Shown in pieces: positions 23,100 to 35,300 of a stretch of 64,000 nt of DNA. This DNA is from Dioscorea cayenensis subsp. rotundata (taxonomy: Eukaryota; Streptophyta; Magnoliopsida; Dioscoreales; Dioscoreaceae), in contig NC_052486.1 in assembly GCF_009730915.1 (NCBI RefSeq), forward strand, positions 23,630,137-23,694,136, read 5' to 3'. A program made the translations under genes and the position numbers. The first letter of the stretch is position 1. Every line of letters starts with the position of its first letter. The notes below the pieces were generated by a model. It was not told the origin of the DNA. It saw only the letters and a list, made by a program, of their open reading frames with translations, and did not search any database.

Positions 23100-24764
23100 C
23101 TAAAAACCACTAGGAAATGTTGCAGTAGTATACTGTCTATCCATGACTTCAAGCAGCTTCTTTGCAACTGCTCCTGCATACACTGAAGATCCCTCACTTA
23201 TCTGTGTTTTCCATAAAAAAATAAATAAATAAATCAACAACTTAATTATATATATATATATATATATAAACAAGTTGACAATTTGATTAATTGAAAATTC
23301 ATACATATATATATATATATGTGCATGTACCTTGGTATTGAGCATGAAGATGTAGTGTTCTCCAATGTTACCACCAGAGACATGGATGAGATTGAGTTGA
23401 AGTTCATCAAGAGCTTTGGCAACAAAGAGCAAGCAATTGACCTTCTTCTTCTGAGATAGTTTGATATTAACTTCATCGTCAACAATGCGAACATCGACGA
23501 AGCTGTCTTTCGACTTTCTTTGAAGCCAAGAACTCCGCAAAGCTCCATTGAGAGGATGGTGATCATGCTCATCTCTGAGTGGTCTCATGGATGAGCTTTC
23601 CATGTCTCCGGCCACTTCTTCGACGTCGGTGGTCCTAACCATCTTTCTCCTCTCTCTTCCATGCCTCTTCTTCTCCACCAAGATCTTCAACTCACTCAGA
23701 GTTCTTCTCAGCTCATTGATGTACTCAATTGCATCTCCAACTATTGAAGCTCTATCAGCCTTTCAAACCAAAAACACAAAAGATAACAAGAAGAGAAAAG
23801 ACATGCATGAAACTCAAGGATGTTTGAAATGGTAAAAAAGTAGTAGTAGGAAAGCAAAACCAACTAAAGAAAGTACCTTTGTTGGGTTTGGAACTAGTGA
23901 CTTCAAGGCCTTGTATTTCTCATTCAACTGCTCCCTTCTTTGTCTCTCAGTGGCAAAATTTCCTTTCACTTCCCCTTTGTTCCCAATGATCTCCTTCCTG
24001 TAATCTATCACTGTGTTATCATACTGTCTTCCATCCATCTCTTGAAACACAGTACCACCACCACCACCTGCAACTCCTCCAACATGATCCCTTTCATCAA
24101 TTCCACCAAACAAACCATAATTCTGAGGCAGTGACTGAAACAAGTCCCTCAAGAGATTGGTTTGAGGTGGTGTAGGATACCCCAAATGCAGTGAAGAGTC
24201 ATAAAGCACTGAACCACTCTCCGCTGTCCCCGGCAACTCACCGAAAACATCAAGAGGGAAACTTCCCGGCTTCGAGAACGACATCGAAGCTGCCATGCTA
24301 CTACATCTTGGTAACTGAAGAAGGTTGAGAAGATCAGGCACTGGGTATGTGCTTGTATGATCATAACACTGCATGTTTGGCTGCTGATCAGACATGTTTT
24401 GGATATCTTGCATGGTTGTGTTCCAGTCAGTGGAACTGTCCAGTGGATGAGCTTCTTGAATCAAATGGCTATGAAGCTCATGCTCGATATCGAAGCCAAG
24501 CTGGTGCTGCAATTGATCGAGCCCCATCCCCGGAGGATCACCGGAGTTGTTGTTGTTGTTGTTGTCGTCGTTGTTATGCGGATTTGAGAGGTCTTCAAGA
24601 GAGAAATTGGATATCTTCATGTTGTCTTCCAAGTCATTGTTGATGTTATTGTTCTGATGATCAAGAGAAGGATGATCACTTTCAACTCCAATTATTAATG
24701 GTTCTTGATGTGCTTGGCTTGATTCTTGACAATGATCAAAGTATCCTGATGCATGACTATACAT
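23100..24764 (-). CDS. bHLH transcription factor of the bHLH10/89/91 - EAT1 (tapetum) group
   Basis: Exons 24764-23877, 23759-23331 and 23201-23100 encode 472 residues, close to rice EAT1. The basic region FATERQRREQLNEKYKALKS sits at about residue 270-290. The helix-loop-helix continues across the first intron with LVPNPTK then ADRASIVGDAIEYINELRRT, the motif seen in Arabidopsis bHLH10/89/91 and rice EAT1 and TIP2. The C-terminus holds an ACT-like dimerisation region (VNIKLSQKKKVNCLLFVAKA, then LQLNLIHVSGGNIGEHYIF and SSVYAGAVAKKLLEVMD). The N-terminal half is rich in N, H and D. In the family these factors act in the anther tapetum and promote programmed cell death and pollen-wall genes; expression here is not shown by sequence. 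ATG 24764 starts MYSHASGYFDHC and is the first Met in frame. Intron 2 contains two (AT)n tracts. Confidence 0.88.
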
Positions 24765-25001
24765 GATCTTGATGTTGCTTTTGATCAGAGAACAGGAATA
24801 AAATAAAGTTAACCCCAAAAAAAAAAAAAGAAAAAAGAGGATAATATATGCTCAAAAAGAAACAAAGAAGAAAGTGAGAAATCTCTGAAATCTCAGTTGC
24901 CTTAGTGCAATGAAAGTTGTTAGCATTGAAGAGAGATGAGAAGTGGTTTCCTTCTTTTGGTTTTTGTTAGCATTTCTTCCAACTTTGTCCTTCTCCCATC
25001 A

Positions 25002-25008
25002 TTATATA
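25002..25008 (-). promoter_or_regulatory. Candidate TATA box of the bHLH gene
   Basis: TATATAA on the minus strand about 240 bases upstream of the start codon, in an otherwise non-repetitive stretch. It would give a 5' UTR of about 200 bases. Assigned by position and motif only. Confidence 0.4.
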
Positions 25009-25760
25009 CTTGAGTGAGAAATTTATGCTTCTCAACTACTCAATAAAAACTCTAGATTTCATTCTTTAATCACCAACTCAAACTACCATCTAACTCACAC
25101 CTTCCCCTCTTTTTTTCTCCTCCTAAAGTTAAAAGCTAAAAATGAGGACAGTTTTGTAATTTCAAATAACACATGTTAAGAATCCATGCATGCATGCAAA
25201 CCTGCAACTCAAACTAACTAAAACAAATTAAGCCTAGAGATGTTTTTCTCCAATGATTAACATTAATTGACACACAAACATGTACATATATGTACATATA
25301 TAAGTATTAACAATTAAGCTAAAGAAATTAATTACTTTATCACAAGAAGTTGATGAGTTTGGAGATTATTAATTAATTAATCTTTCATTATATATGCTTA
25401 ATTATTTCATTTTTATATTAACTCGTGATTCATCATTGTAAAACAAATTAAGGAGAGGGGTCAAAGTGAGGGAATATCACATGATTAACATTACCAACCA
25501 CAAAGAGATTGAAGCTCTAAACCCACACTCTTTTTACTTTGGCATCTTTGCTGTTATTCCTCTCAATGGGAGTTGGGAAATGCAAACCACGCCTCCTCAA
25601 TCTCTCTCTCTTTCTCTCTCTCTCTTAACATATCTCTATACTATCCATAACTGTTTATTGGGTTAGTTCATCACTCATGGTTGGTAATTTTGGAAGGGAG
25701 ATGATGTCAATATATTGTATTCTTTCTGTTCTCTTTTTAACAGCATGTATATATATATAT

Positions 25761-25915
25761 ATTTGAATAAAGTGAATAAACCATCAATTTATTAAAAAGA
25801 AAAGAACAAATGAGTACAACAAAGAGGAAATAGTGAATAATAAAATACTGAAAATAAATAACATACTGGAATCCTCACCATGGATGAGGAGAATAGTGAG
25901 CAAAAATAATATATG
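25761..25915 (-). mobile_element. LINE-like 3' tail fragment, minus strand
   Basis: This segment is an inverted, diverged copy of the 3' part of the fragment ending at 26962. Shared words include AATAAAGTG.ATAAACCA, AATTTATTAA and TCCTCACCAT.GATGAGGA. The order of shared words is the same on the opposite strand. No coding sequence remains. Assignment to a LINE rests on the poly(A) of the partner copy and the typical tail composition. Confidence 0.45.
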
Positions 25916-26639
25916 AATATATATTTATAATGTATGTTTATTGCAGTAAAAAAAAAAAAAATTCCATTGTGGTTCTCTTTTTTTTGTGTTAAAAAAGATA
26001 TGTTGGGATATTATTTTTGGATTCATAATAAATTATTGGTTGAGAAAAATTTGGGAGTTTATGGACTTTGATGAAGTATTTTTGTTTGGAAAATAATTAA
26101 TTCAACCACTCTCGCAATTGAGTTAATGTTGGTAACTCTCTTCTGTTTTTTTAGTAAGAGGCTGAATGACTAACTTATTCTCAAATAGTTGAGGTAAATG
26201 AATTATCATTTTTATCAATATATATAAATAATATAAAAGAAAAAAATTGATAATAATTGTTAAGTGAATATTTAACTAGAGTAATATTATCGTATGAGTA
26301 ATAATTTTATTTTTATATTTTGTTATTCACATAGATTGACGTTGCATCTATGGGTTGTTTATTTTTTAAAATATGCTACTACCTGCATTTAAACTAAAAA
26401 TAAATAAAATTAATGAAAAAAACAAATGAAGAAATAAATAAAAAAAAATCCTACTAATGTGTAAAAAAGTTTTGGTTTTTTGAAATTTAATTAAGTATCA
26501 ACTAAATTATTTATTAATTTATTAAAAACAAATCTAGTCTCAATGAAAAACCTTTTATAAAAATGAAAACCTTTTGAGTTAATAGTTGATAATTACACAC
26601 ATAAAATTTGTTCGAATTTTGAAATTTAAATCAACCTTT

Positions 26640-26962
26640 TGAAATTCAAGCTTCTTGCGCTCCAGATCCGCTGACCTCATTGACGATATGGTGTCCAACT
26701 CGACTCAGGAGTAATTCACTCATCATTGTCTCGAAAGCGGGCCTCCTCTCTCACTACTCGATTTCACGGCTCAGATTTCGCCTTTTTTTCCCTTTCCCTT
26801 TCATTTTTCTCTGCTCCTTATTTTCCTCATCTATGGTGAGGATAACTGTTTTCTTTTTTCTCTGTTTGTTCTGTTTGTTATTTTCACTCTTGTACTTTGT
26901 TTTTCCAGTTTTTTTTTTCATTAATAAATTAGTGGTTTATCCACTTTATTAAAAAAAAAAGT
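26640..26962 (+). mobile_element. LINE-like 3' tail fragment with poly(A), plus strand
   Basis: The segment ends in CCACTTTATT followed by ten A (26951-26960), preceded by a T-rich region (TTTGTTTTTCCAGTTTTTTT, then TTAATAAATTAGTGG), as seen at the 3' ends of plant non-LTR retrotransposons. Its last 160 bases match 25761-25915 in inverted orientation. It carries no recognisable reverse transcriptase. The left limit is approximate. Confidence 0.45.
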
Positions 26963-27491
26963 GTTTTATTTTCTTTAAACACTTTTTTTATAAAAAGGAA
27001 TTTGCAATGAACCACACAAGTTGAAGTTGAGTTTGTATATAATATTATGAATTATATATAAAGAAAAATTAAACTCGGTTTCGTATTCGCTAATCTTTAA
27101 AAAGAGTTCCTTACTGAACATTCATTGCTTTAATGTATAATTAAAACATAGATATCGTGTTGGTTGAACATTGCTTTTACTTCTTTTATGTTCTTTAGTT
27201 CTAATTGATTGGTTCTCATAATGGCAAGAACCACCTTTCTTGTACGTTTGCTCATGTTGGGTTGGACAGCTGGTACTTGAATTAAAACATTTTTGTTTTT
27301 CTTTAAATAATACAAATTTTAAAGAACAATTATCTCCATAGTAACTAGGGTGTTATCATGTGGAGAACAATTATCTCTATAGTAACTAGTAAACATTATA
27401 GTATACATAATGGTGGAAAAGTGTAATATAGAGTGGGATGAGATGAATAATTAAGTGGACCGCACAATACTTCCATCTCATTTGTTAGATT

Positions 27492-28065
27492 CAAGGTTGT
27501 CAGACCCGGCCCGGGCAATGACCCGGCTAAACTCAGAGGTCAGGAGTCAATGGGTTCGACCGGGGTTGAATTATGGTCAATAATTAATTATAAAAAATAT
27601 TATAATAATTAATAATTAGTAAATATAATATTAAACCCATAATTATAATATAAAAACCTACTCAAATTTGATATTTAAATTGATAAATGACCTTATATAC
27701 AGTATAGTTTTCTAATTATGTTATTTATTTTTATATTTTTTAAATATTTACAATTTTATTATATTAATATATAATTATCGAACTTCTCCCGGTGTTATTT
27801 ATTTATTTATTTGTTTGTTAGTTGATTTTGTTAAAATAGATAAGAAATTTAATTCACTAATTCTTATATCTCAATTGAGTTTTATTTTGTTTTAAATTTC
27901 CTTATATTTTTTATTTAATTAGAATACTTTAATTTTATATTTTTATAATAAAATTACACTCATTTATTGTTTTATTTTCTTAATAAATTAAATTTTTAGA
28001 AAGTATTTACATAACACATTAATAATTTTTATTTTTAAATGTTAATTTTTGTTGGTATGTTTATG

Positions 28066-28096
<31 letters not shown>

Positions 28097-28380
28097 AATT
28101 ATATTTATTGATTATAAATTATAAATTAATATTAATAAATATACCCGATTTTGTGGTTTCTAATGAGAAAATAATAATAATTTATTAAATATTGTAAAAA
28201 AAATTAAACATTATGACCCGATTGACCCAGCTGGGTCAACCGGTTCCCGGTTAAACCGCCCAGGTCACCGGGCCGGGTTTTTTAATACCCGGTTCAATGG
28301 GTATACCCAGGCCGGCCACATTACCGGTTCCTGATTTTTTCGGTTGAATCGACCTGATCGGTCCGAGTTTGACAACCTTG
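27492..28380. mobile_element. hAT-type MITE, complete, with 8-bp TSD
   Basis: Termini are CAAGGTTGTCAGACCCGG on the left and, reverse-complemented, CAAGGTTGTCAAACTCGGAC on the right. The flanks are GTTAGATT (27484-27491) and GTTAGATC (28381-28388), an 8-bp target-site duplication with one difference, as expected for hAT transposition. GC-rich subterminal regions hold repeated CCGGTT/AACCGG and GACCCGG words around a very AT-rich core of about 600 bases. There is no transposase, so movement would depend on an autonomous hAT elsewhere. Confidence 0.85.
28067..28093. repeat. (AT)n microsatellite
   Basis: AT run within the AT-rich core of the hAT-type MITE. Confidence 0.8.
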
Positions 28381-28388
28381 GTTAGATC

Positions 28389-28560
28389 ATGATTTCAATA
28401 GTAATCCCAACAAAACCATAACCGTGCAACTCGATTTGCAACCCTATAAAAAATTTATAAACCAAACCAACACCCACCATTATGATCTCAACAGTAACAC
28501 AACCAATTAGAATTGTCAAACTCGATTTACACCCCTATAAATTTGTCTATCTTTGTCCTA
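28389..28560. repeat. Diverged tandem duplication, period about 93 bp
   Basis: ATGATTTCAATAGTAA at 28389 is repeated as ATGATCTCAACAGTAA at 28482. AACTCGATTTGCAACCCTAT is followed about 93 bases later by AACTCGATTTACACCCCTAT. The repeat starts directly beside the right TSD of the hAT-type MITE. Confidence 0.6.
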
Positions 28561-28599
28561 TTCTTTCTTTGTTTTTTTCCTTTTGCGGTTGACAAATTG

Positions 28600-28633
<34 letters not shown>

Positions 28634-29327
28634 ATACAGCAAGTGTAAACAGTCATGTGAGTAGAATCAAGAATTGATTATCCAACTCTGCATTCTCACT
28701 TTGGGACACGGGGCTCGAGTGGCAAGCTCAAGTCCACATCGGAAACCCAATAACCACTCTGCTGCAACCGAGAAAGATTTGAACTTGAGTAATTAAAAGC
28801 CACTACCATCAATTTTGTAATTTTATCGATAACTCCGCGCATGTTTAATTTATCTATTTTTTAAAATATGAATATTATTTATTTTATTTTATCTTTCTTA
28901 ATTCCCCCACATGGTGATTGTATTTTTTTTAGTTATTTGTAGTGAATTTATTTATTTTCCAGTCAAAACAAATACAAAATCCATTACCTTTTTAAGTTAA
29001 TTTAACCATTTTTTCAAAAAAAATAAAATAAAATAAAATAAAAGAAAAAAAAAAGAAATAGAAAATCCCAGTTATAACCCTGGTCTAACTTGAATTGAAC
29101 CGGCAATTGGAACCCGAAAGCCGACTCTCTCAACCCCTCTCGATCTCATGGGCCAGGGAAATCAAACGGTCAGTATCATATCCGGGGCCACAATTGTTTA
29201 TTTACCATTTAACCCCTCATCTTTGTTCTATTTACCTCCAACTGCCGCCCAAAGTGCATCCAACTCCCGCCATTCTCCCCTTCTCTCTCAATCCAAAACC
29301 CTAATTCCTCTTCTCGGCGTTCTCGCG
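28561..29327. other. Intergenic: 5' flank of the CMT gene
   Basis: Begins with AT-rich sequence and an (AT)n tract at about 28602-28629. A block at 28685-28830 has a SINE-like look on the minus strand (box-B-like AAGTTCAAATC) but I cannot confirm it. An A-rich AAATAAAATAAAATAAAA run follows (about 29022-29060), then the GC-richer leader of the CMT gene from about 29095 with TCTCTCAATCCAAAACCC just before the start. Confidence 0.5.
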
Positions 29328-32300
29328 ATGCCGATCAAGAGGCTCGCTCTACGATTGCCGAAGGCTTTCAAGCCACATACACCAAGCCCAAGATCCCCCG
29401 GATCCACCTCCGCTCGGGATGAGGTCGATCCAGTTGTTTGCTTAATCGACGACCTGGTATCTCCGGAGAATCGGCCAGAGAACAATGGCGTTGATGCCAA
29501 TGCTGGCTCTGATCTACGTTCCGGTTCCACTGAGGGCAATGAGGGTGGTGGGGACCCTGGCATTGGTGTTTTGAGACGGTCTCCGAGAACCTTGGACGGG
29601 TTCTCGGAGCATCGGCCGGTGGTGGTGGAGGTTGAGATTTCCGGCGATTTGGAGCAGCCTCCGGAGTCTAAAAAGGCGAAGATATCTTCTGGCTCGAAGA
29701 AGTCGGGCCCTAAGGGCGTGTTCTTTGTTGGAGATCCTGTGCCTGATGAAGAGGCCAGAAGACGGTGGCCTCATCACTACGAGCAGAAGGTACTCAGTTC
29801 TTAATTCTTGCAGTAAACTTGCTTTTTGATCCTTTCTCTCATTTTCTTACTTTCTTCTGCTTATTTGATTAATAATGAGCTTAGATTTCAGACGTTTTTG
29901 TGTATATCAGTGACATTTTTTTCTGATTATTTGAGTTCTCTCTTGAAGATTTGGTAGCTGTTGTTCTGAATTATATGGAACAGTTGATCGATGAGTATGA
30001 GATCCATGTTCTGTTTGTTATGAATAGAGGAAGGTAGTTATGCATATTCTTTTCCCCTTTTTTTTTTTCCTTCAAAAATTTTGGACAAGACACTATTTGT
30101 TGACAAGACGACTAGAGCCATTGTCTCTCTAGTCTATTGGAGAACCAGTGGTTTACCATCCTCTAGCTGTTTGACTATACTCATACTGCTTCTTACTGCA
30201 AAGTTTGGTGTTGCTTTTGTGATCGCTAGTTGTTGGATAATAGTACATTTTGCCCAGTTCAGTCAAAAACTTTTTCTTGAAATACATATGAATCTATGAT
30301 GTTACTTACCTGCAACTCTGGTTGCAATGACATACATTACTATGCAGCCATCTTCTTCTGCATCACCATAGAGAAATGGTAGATCTTCAAGTAGTAACTT
30401 CAAAGATAGTTCTTCAATGATTAACAGAACTAATGTGATGACCGACATAGATGGTAGATTTTTAATGGCTGAACTCATCTGCTGTCTAACAGGAATGGCG
30501 GTCATCTTATGCTAGCTACATATATATTACTAGCGTTTTTTTTTCGTCCTTGTGGGTACTTGGAGGCCTTGCCTCATGTATAAAAGCCATTTCCAGCCAC
30601 ATTTCCTGACTCTTGTGAATGTTGTCAATAAACCATTTATCTAAGTGAGCTAACTTTGTGATAACTATGCAATCATTTTCTATCGCCTCTTGTCTTTAGT
30701 AAGAAAATTTTGGTAGAAACTTCTGTTGTTTCTATTATTCATGGTTATTCTATCCTTCTCAATCATATTATATTTTTTGCTTTTGAAGGTTAAAAAGAAA
30801 AAAGGTCGGAGGAGTATTGTGAAGTAAGTGACAACCCTTGTGAAATATATATGATCATACATATGCAACCTTAAGTTCCCTTCTAATCTAACATTATGCA
30901 TTTCTTGTCTTGCTTTAGTACTGATGATGAAGATGAGTTTGCCTTAGAAGTCAAATGCCATTTTTGGCAAGCTAGTGTAAACAAGGAAATTCTCAGTATT
31001 GGGGATTGTGTATATGTGAAGGTGAGTCAATCTTCACTTGACTGTCCGTCTTCATGGAATATTTCTTCAGGTTTTATTGTTTGGAGAGTTTTTCAAGTTT
31101 GTTGTTATGCTTGGTGAAGCTTACATAACAAGAGCATGTAAATTTACATTCTACTTGGCATGAAGTTACATTGCCTTTTCTTCAACCGCTCAAAGTTACT
31201 TTCTTTTGGTATTAACTGCTCCTTTTTATTCCTTGTTTGCATTCTAAATATAGCTTGAGATATTAACTCCAAAATGTGAGTTAACCGAAGATTATTCAGA
31301 TTCAGTTGAATGGGTCCTTAGACGCTGTTTGGTAGGAGGATACGCACTATTCCACCAACCGAACTTCTTATAAATCTATTTTTAAAGATGTTAAATTATT
31401 TAAATAAATATATTCAATAATAATTTTTTGTAAAATTATTAATATTAATAGGCACTTGTTATTATTTTAAAAAGTAAAGTTTTAATATAAAAATATTTAA
31501 TTTTCGTGAGTATTAATTAAGTCAAACTTTTGTCAGATAATTTTTTTTTTTCTAACCCAATATTTGAAAAGATTCATTTGATTCCATGCTCTTATTCCCC
31601 AATTAAACCTCCCCTTAGTCTTTAAAGTTGGGTTATGATGAGATTTGAGTCATATTTGGGTACCTTTAAGGATATTCAGATAGGCATTTGGCATACGTGA
31701 AGGTAAAGAGCACTCCATTCTCTATGTAGAATATGTCTTACCATAAATACGCCGCTGTGATTTGGTGGTGCTTCAGTCCCAATGAGAAGCATGCATGGTA
31801 TAATTTCCCAAATGTTTTATCAGTGCAACTAAAACATGTTTGGTGACCAGTCTCTCTTATGAATAGAATAGCGTTTGGTTCTGCTAAGTTGAAATTACGT
31901 AAAACATACAATTTTATAATATATTAGAAAGACACTTTTCAATCAGTATCACACCATTTATTTATTCTATTTTATTTCAATGCCATAATTTTGGCTATTG
32001 GTCTATGCCTTTCAATAATAAATAGATTGGCCTATGTGTGTTTTTCAGGGTGAGAAATGGAAGCTAAATTATGTTGGCAAAATTGTAGAGTTTTTTGAAA
32101 TAGCAGAAGAAGAGTGCTATTTTACAGTTCAGTGGTTCTTTCGAGCTGCAGATACTGTGAGCTTTTCGTTGTTGAAATGCGATCTATGTAGAAGATTCTA
32201 GAATTAAATACATATAAGTGAAATGTCATAACACTCATCGTTTACAATTTTGTGGCTTTTTTCCCCATTGTTTCAGGTGATAAAAGATCAAGCAGTCTTC

Positions 32301-35300
32301 CACGACAAGCAGCGGTTATTCTTTTCTGATTTAAAGAATGACAATCCACTTGATTGCATTGTTTCTAAAGTCACTGTCACTCAAGTTTCACCTTGTGTAT
32401 GTTTTTGGACTTGACTTCCAAATGGGTTTTATTGATAATGATGTGCTTCTTATTCCACATTGTTGTTATTTGGATTGATATATAGCAAAGAAGTTTTCTC
32501 AAATTGAACTTTAACCCCCCTATTCTTTGGACTGCAGGTTGAGTTAAAACAAAAAAGGCTTCCACCCCATGACTTCTACTATGATATGAAATATTCTGTG
32601 GACTATTCAACATTCACTAAAATGGAGGAAGGTAAGTTGTTTTAGTCAAACAAGTACTTAATATTTGTAGCTGTGTGCTTAATTGGCAATCCATTACTAA
32701 TGATCTGTTGGAAGATACAATTAATACCAATAGATGGTGTTCTGTCATTCAAACAATTTGCCACTCTATCCCCATGTTAGTACATCATGCTTAAAGCTAA
32801 TAGGACGGCCAATGGGCCAGCCTTGCTTGAAATATCTGGGAAAGGGCCTTCATCTCAAGGTCTCAGTTGGCCCTGTGTTAGTAGTTATGAAAAATTTTGA
32901 AATAAAAATTTCAAGCTCAGGTTTGTGGGTTAGCTGGCTGGTCAGCCCAAGCTTGCACATTGTGCAAGTAAATTTTTTCAGGAAATTGTTTATTCTGATT
33001 CCAATATCTTCTTCAGGGTTAGTTAAATCCAATGATGCTTTTTTGTTTAAAAAAGCATGGTTCTTGCCTATAATATCAGAAGTAGCATCCACAATATTGA
33101 TCAACATATCTAGGGAGCATCTCTGTTAGGCATTACTTGAAGAACCATGTGTTAAGCTCTTGATTATCTTACTAAATGTTTATAGCAGTGTGACAGGCTT
33201 ATTTCATATTTCCTACTTCATTGGAGGCTCCAGTGGATAACTGTTGGTGAAATAAAATTCTTAGTCTTTTGAAAGTCATCAGGACAACATGTGTGTTTGC
33301 CTGCATATAAATATACGAGTGTGATTTTTCATGTCCTTTTGCTTATCACCTTTATGCGCTTGATTGTTTCAATATTTAGCTAGCTTTACTTAAGATATTG
33401 AACTAGTTTTCTATATGACTTGCAGATGATTCTGGCAGACAGAATAATTTAACCCCATCAAATTGCTCTGAAACCATCCATAACAAGATTGAGGAAAAAC
33501 TTTTCTCTGAACAAGTTCATCAGAACTCAAAGTCCGATAAGACTGAGTTTGCACTATTAGATCTATACTGTGGTTGTGGTGGAATGTCTACTGGGCTTTG
33601 TCTTGGAGCTCAATTAGCTGGAGTAAATCTTGTTACAGTAATATCTCATTTCTGCTTATATTACCAAAGCAATGCTATTATTTGTGCTGCAAGTCCACCT
33701 GCATATTTGTTATGCCATTCCATTATCTGACTTCCCACTATATTTATCACAGAGATGGGCTGTTGATTTTGATGAAGCTGCATGCAACACTTCAAAATTT
33801 AATAATCCTGAAACACAAGTATGTTGCATTTTCATATCCATTTGATTTCTAAGATTGCTTTTATTGTTGACGAGATATTAATGAGCAAGTCTTATTAGGT
33901 CAGGAATGAGTCGGCAGATGATTTTTATGCATTAATTAAGGAATGGAAGAAACTTTGTAAGAAGTATGTTGGCAAGGAACTTGGATGCCGAGAGTCTAAC
34001 TCAAGAGTTACTGATGTAAGTAATTCTAAGAGAAAACTTCGTGATGATCGTACAACCCCTCATGGAGAATATGAAGTATCACATCTAGTTGATATCTGTT
34101 ATGGTGATCCCACAAATTTGGGAAAGCGGGGGCTCAAATTCAAGGTATGCTGTCATTCTTCATCTTCTAAAACTACCGTCCTGTGCACATTCTTATTTGA
34201 GAGTGAAGTTAGGTGTCTTAATCAGTGATTGCTTGTGTTACTTTTTCAGTCAATCCCCCTATTCTTGTATAGATTGGCTCCTGGAATTTTTTTTGTCAAA
34301 CATGCTCCAAGTGAAATGCATTTTGTAAGGAATGAGACTAACATCAACATACAAAAACAATGGAGTACATGATCCCTGCATAACTTTTAATCTACGTTAT
34401 GAAATATTAGTATTGCCTCATCACCTTTGTATAGGATGGAAGCTAGGTTGAATGTTTTAGTGACAAGAAAATCATCCTATTCCATGAAGAAGTTACTTCC
34501 CACTACTCTTACTCGCATATACTTTAACAATGTACCTTAGCATATAGATAAGGTATGTTATTTACTCTCTTATGAACCCATTTTATTTTTTTTAATGCCC
34601 TTCTTTTGTCTTTTTTGTTTTGTTTTTTGTTATAGTTTTTTTTAACAATATTATGGATAAGTTTTGTACTTCAAGTTCTTCTCAAGGACAAATGGTTCCA
34701 TTGTTTCTTCAAGAATGTTTATTTTTATTACATATTTCTATTGATTTTTGGCATCATAACATATTTACTCATGTCTAGGTTCGTTGGAAGGGCTATGATC
34801 CTAGTGAAGATACATGGGAGCCAATTGAAGCACTAAAGTATGAGATTACAAAGCAATAGTAGTTTATTTTTACTATTATTTTCTTCAAGTACTTACTCTT
34901 CTAATATTATTAAATTTTCTATCAGAAATAGTCAAATATGCATACAAAATTTTGTGAGAGAAGGATCAAAAGGAAAGATACTGCCTTTTCCCGTGAGTGT
35001 TTCTTCAACTAACTTCTATTTTCTTTAATTGATTAGTAAGTGTCATGTACAGTCAGGCAAATGGTAAGCTAGATTTAGCCACAACTGCAAATACTTCTAA
35101 TATGCCAAAGATATATATCGTCTAAAGGATGGCTGATCAATTGCAGGGAGATGTTGATGTCATATGTGGGGGGCCACCGTGTCAAGGGATCAGTGGTCTC
35201 AACCGGTTTAGGAATTTTGCTGCACCACTGGATGATGAACAAAATCGTCAGATTGTTGTCTTCATGGACATTGTACAATTCTTGAAGCCTAAATATGTTT

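Larger units (their letters stand above)
24765..27491. other. Gene-free region upstream of the bHLH gene
   Basis: The first few hundred bases are the bHLH promoter, followed by AT-rich sequence with a ATGCATGCATGC stretch near 25186, the run TGTACATATATGTACATATA near 25280 and a CT-rich run TCTCTCTCTTTCTCTCTCTC at about 25600-25624. The rest is AT-rich filler containing two LINE-like tails. Short open frames such as the one at 26680-26952 are hydrophobic, T-rich and domain-free; I do not count them as genes. Confidence 0.55.

Noticed and set aside
26680..26952. 90-codon hydrophobic frame as a membrane protein gene
   Set aside because: It is T-rich LINE-like tail sequence ending in poly(A); the hydrophobicity comes from TTT and CTT codons.
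31317..31885. Possible MITE in a CMT intron with TTTGGT-containing ends
   Set aside because: GCTGTTTGGTAGG and GCGTTTGGTTCTG do not form an inverted pair, and no TSD was visible.
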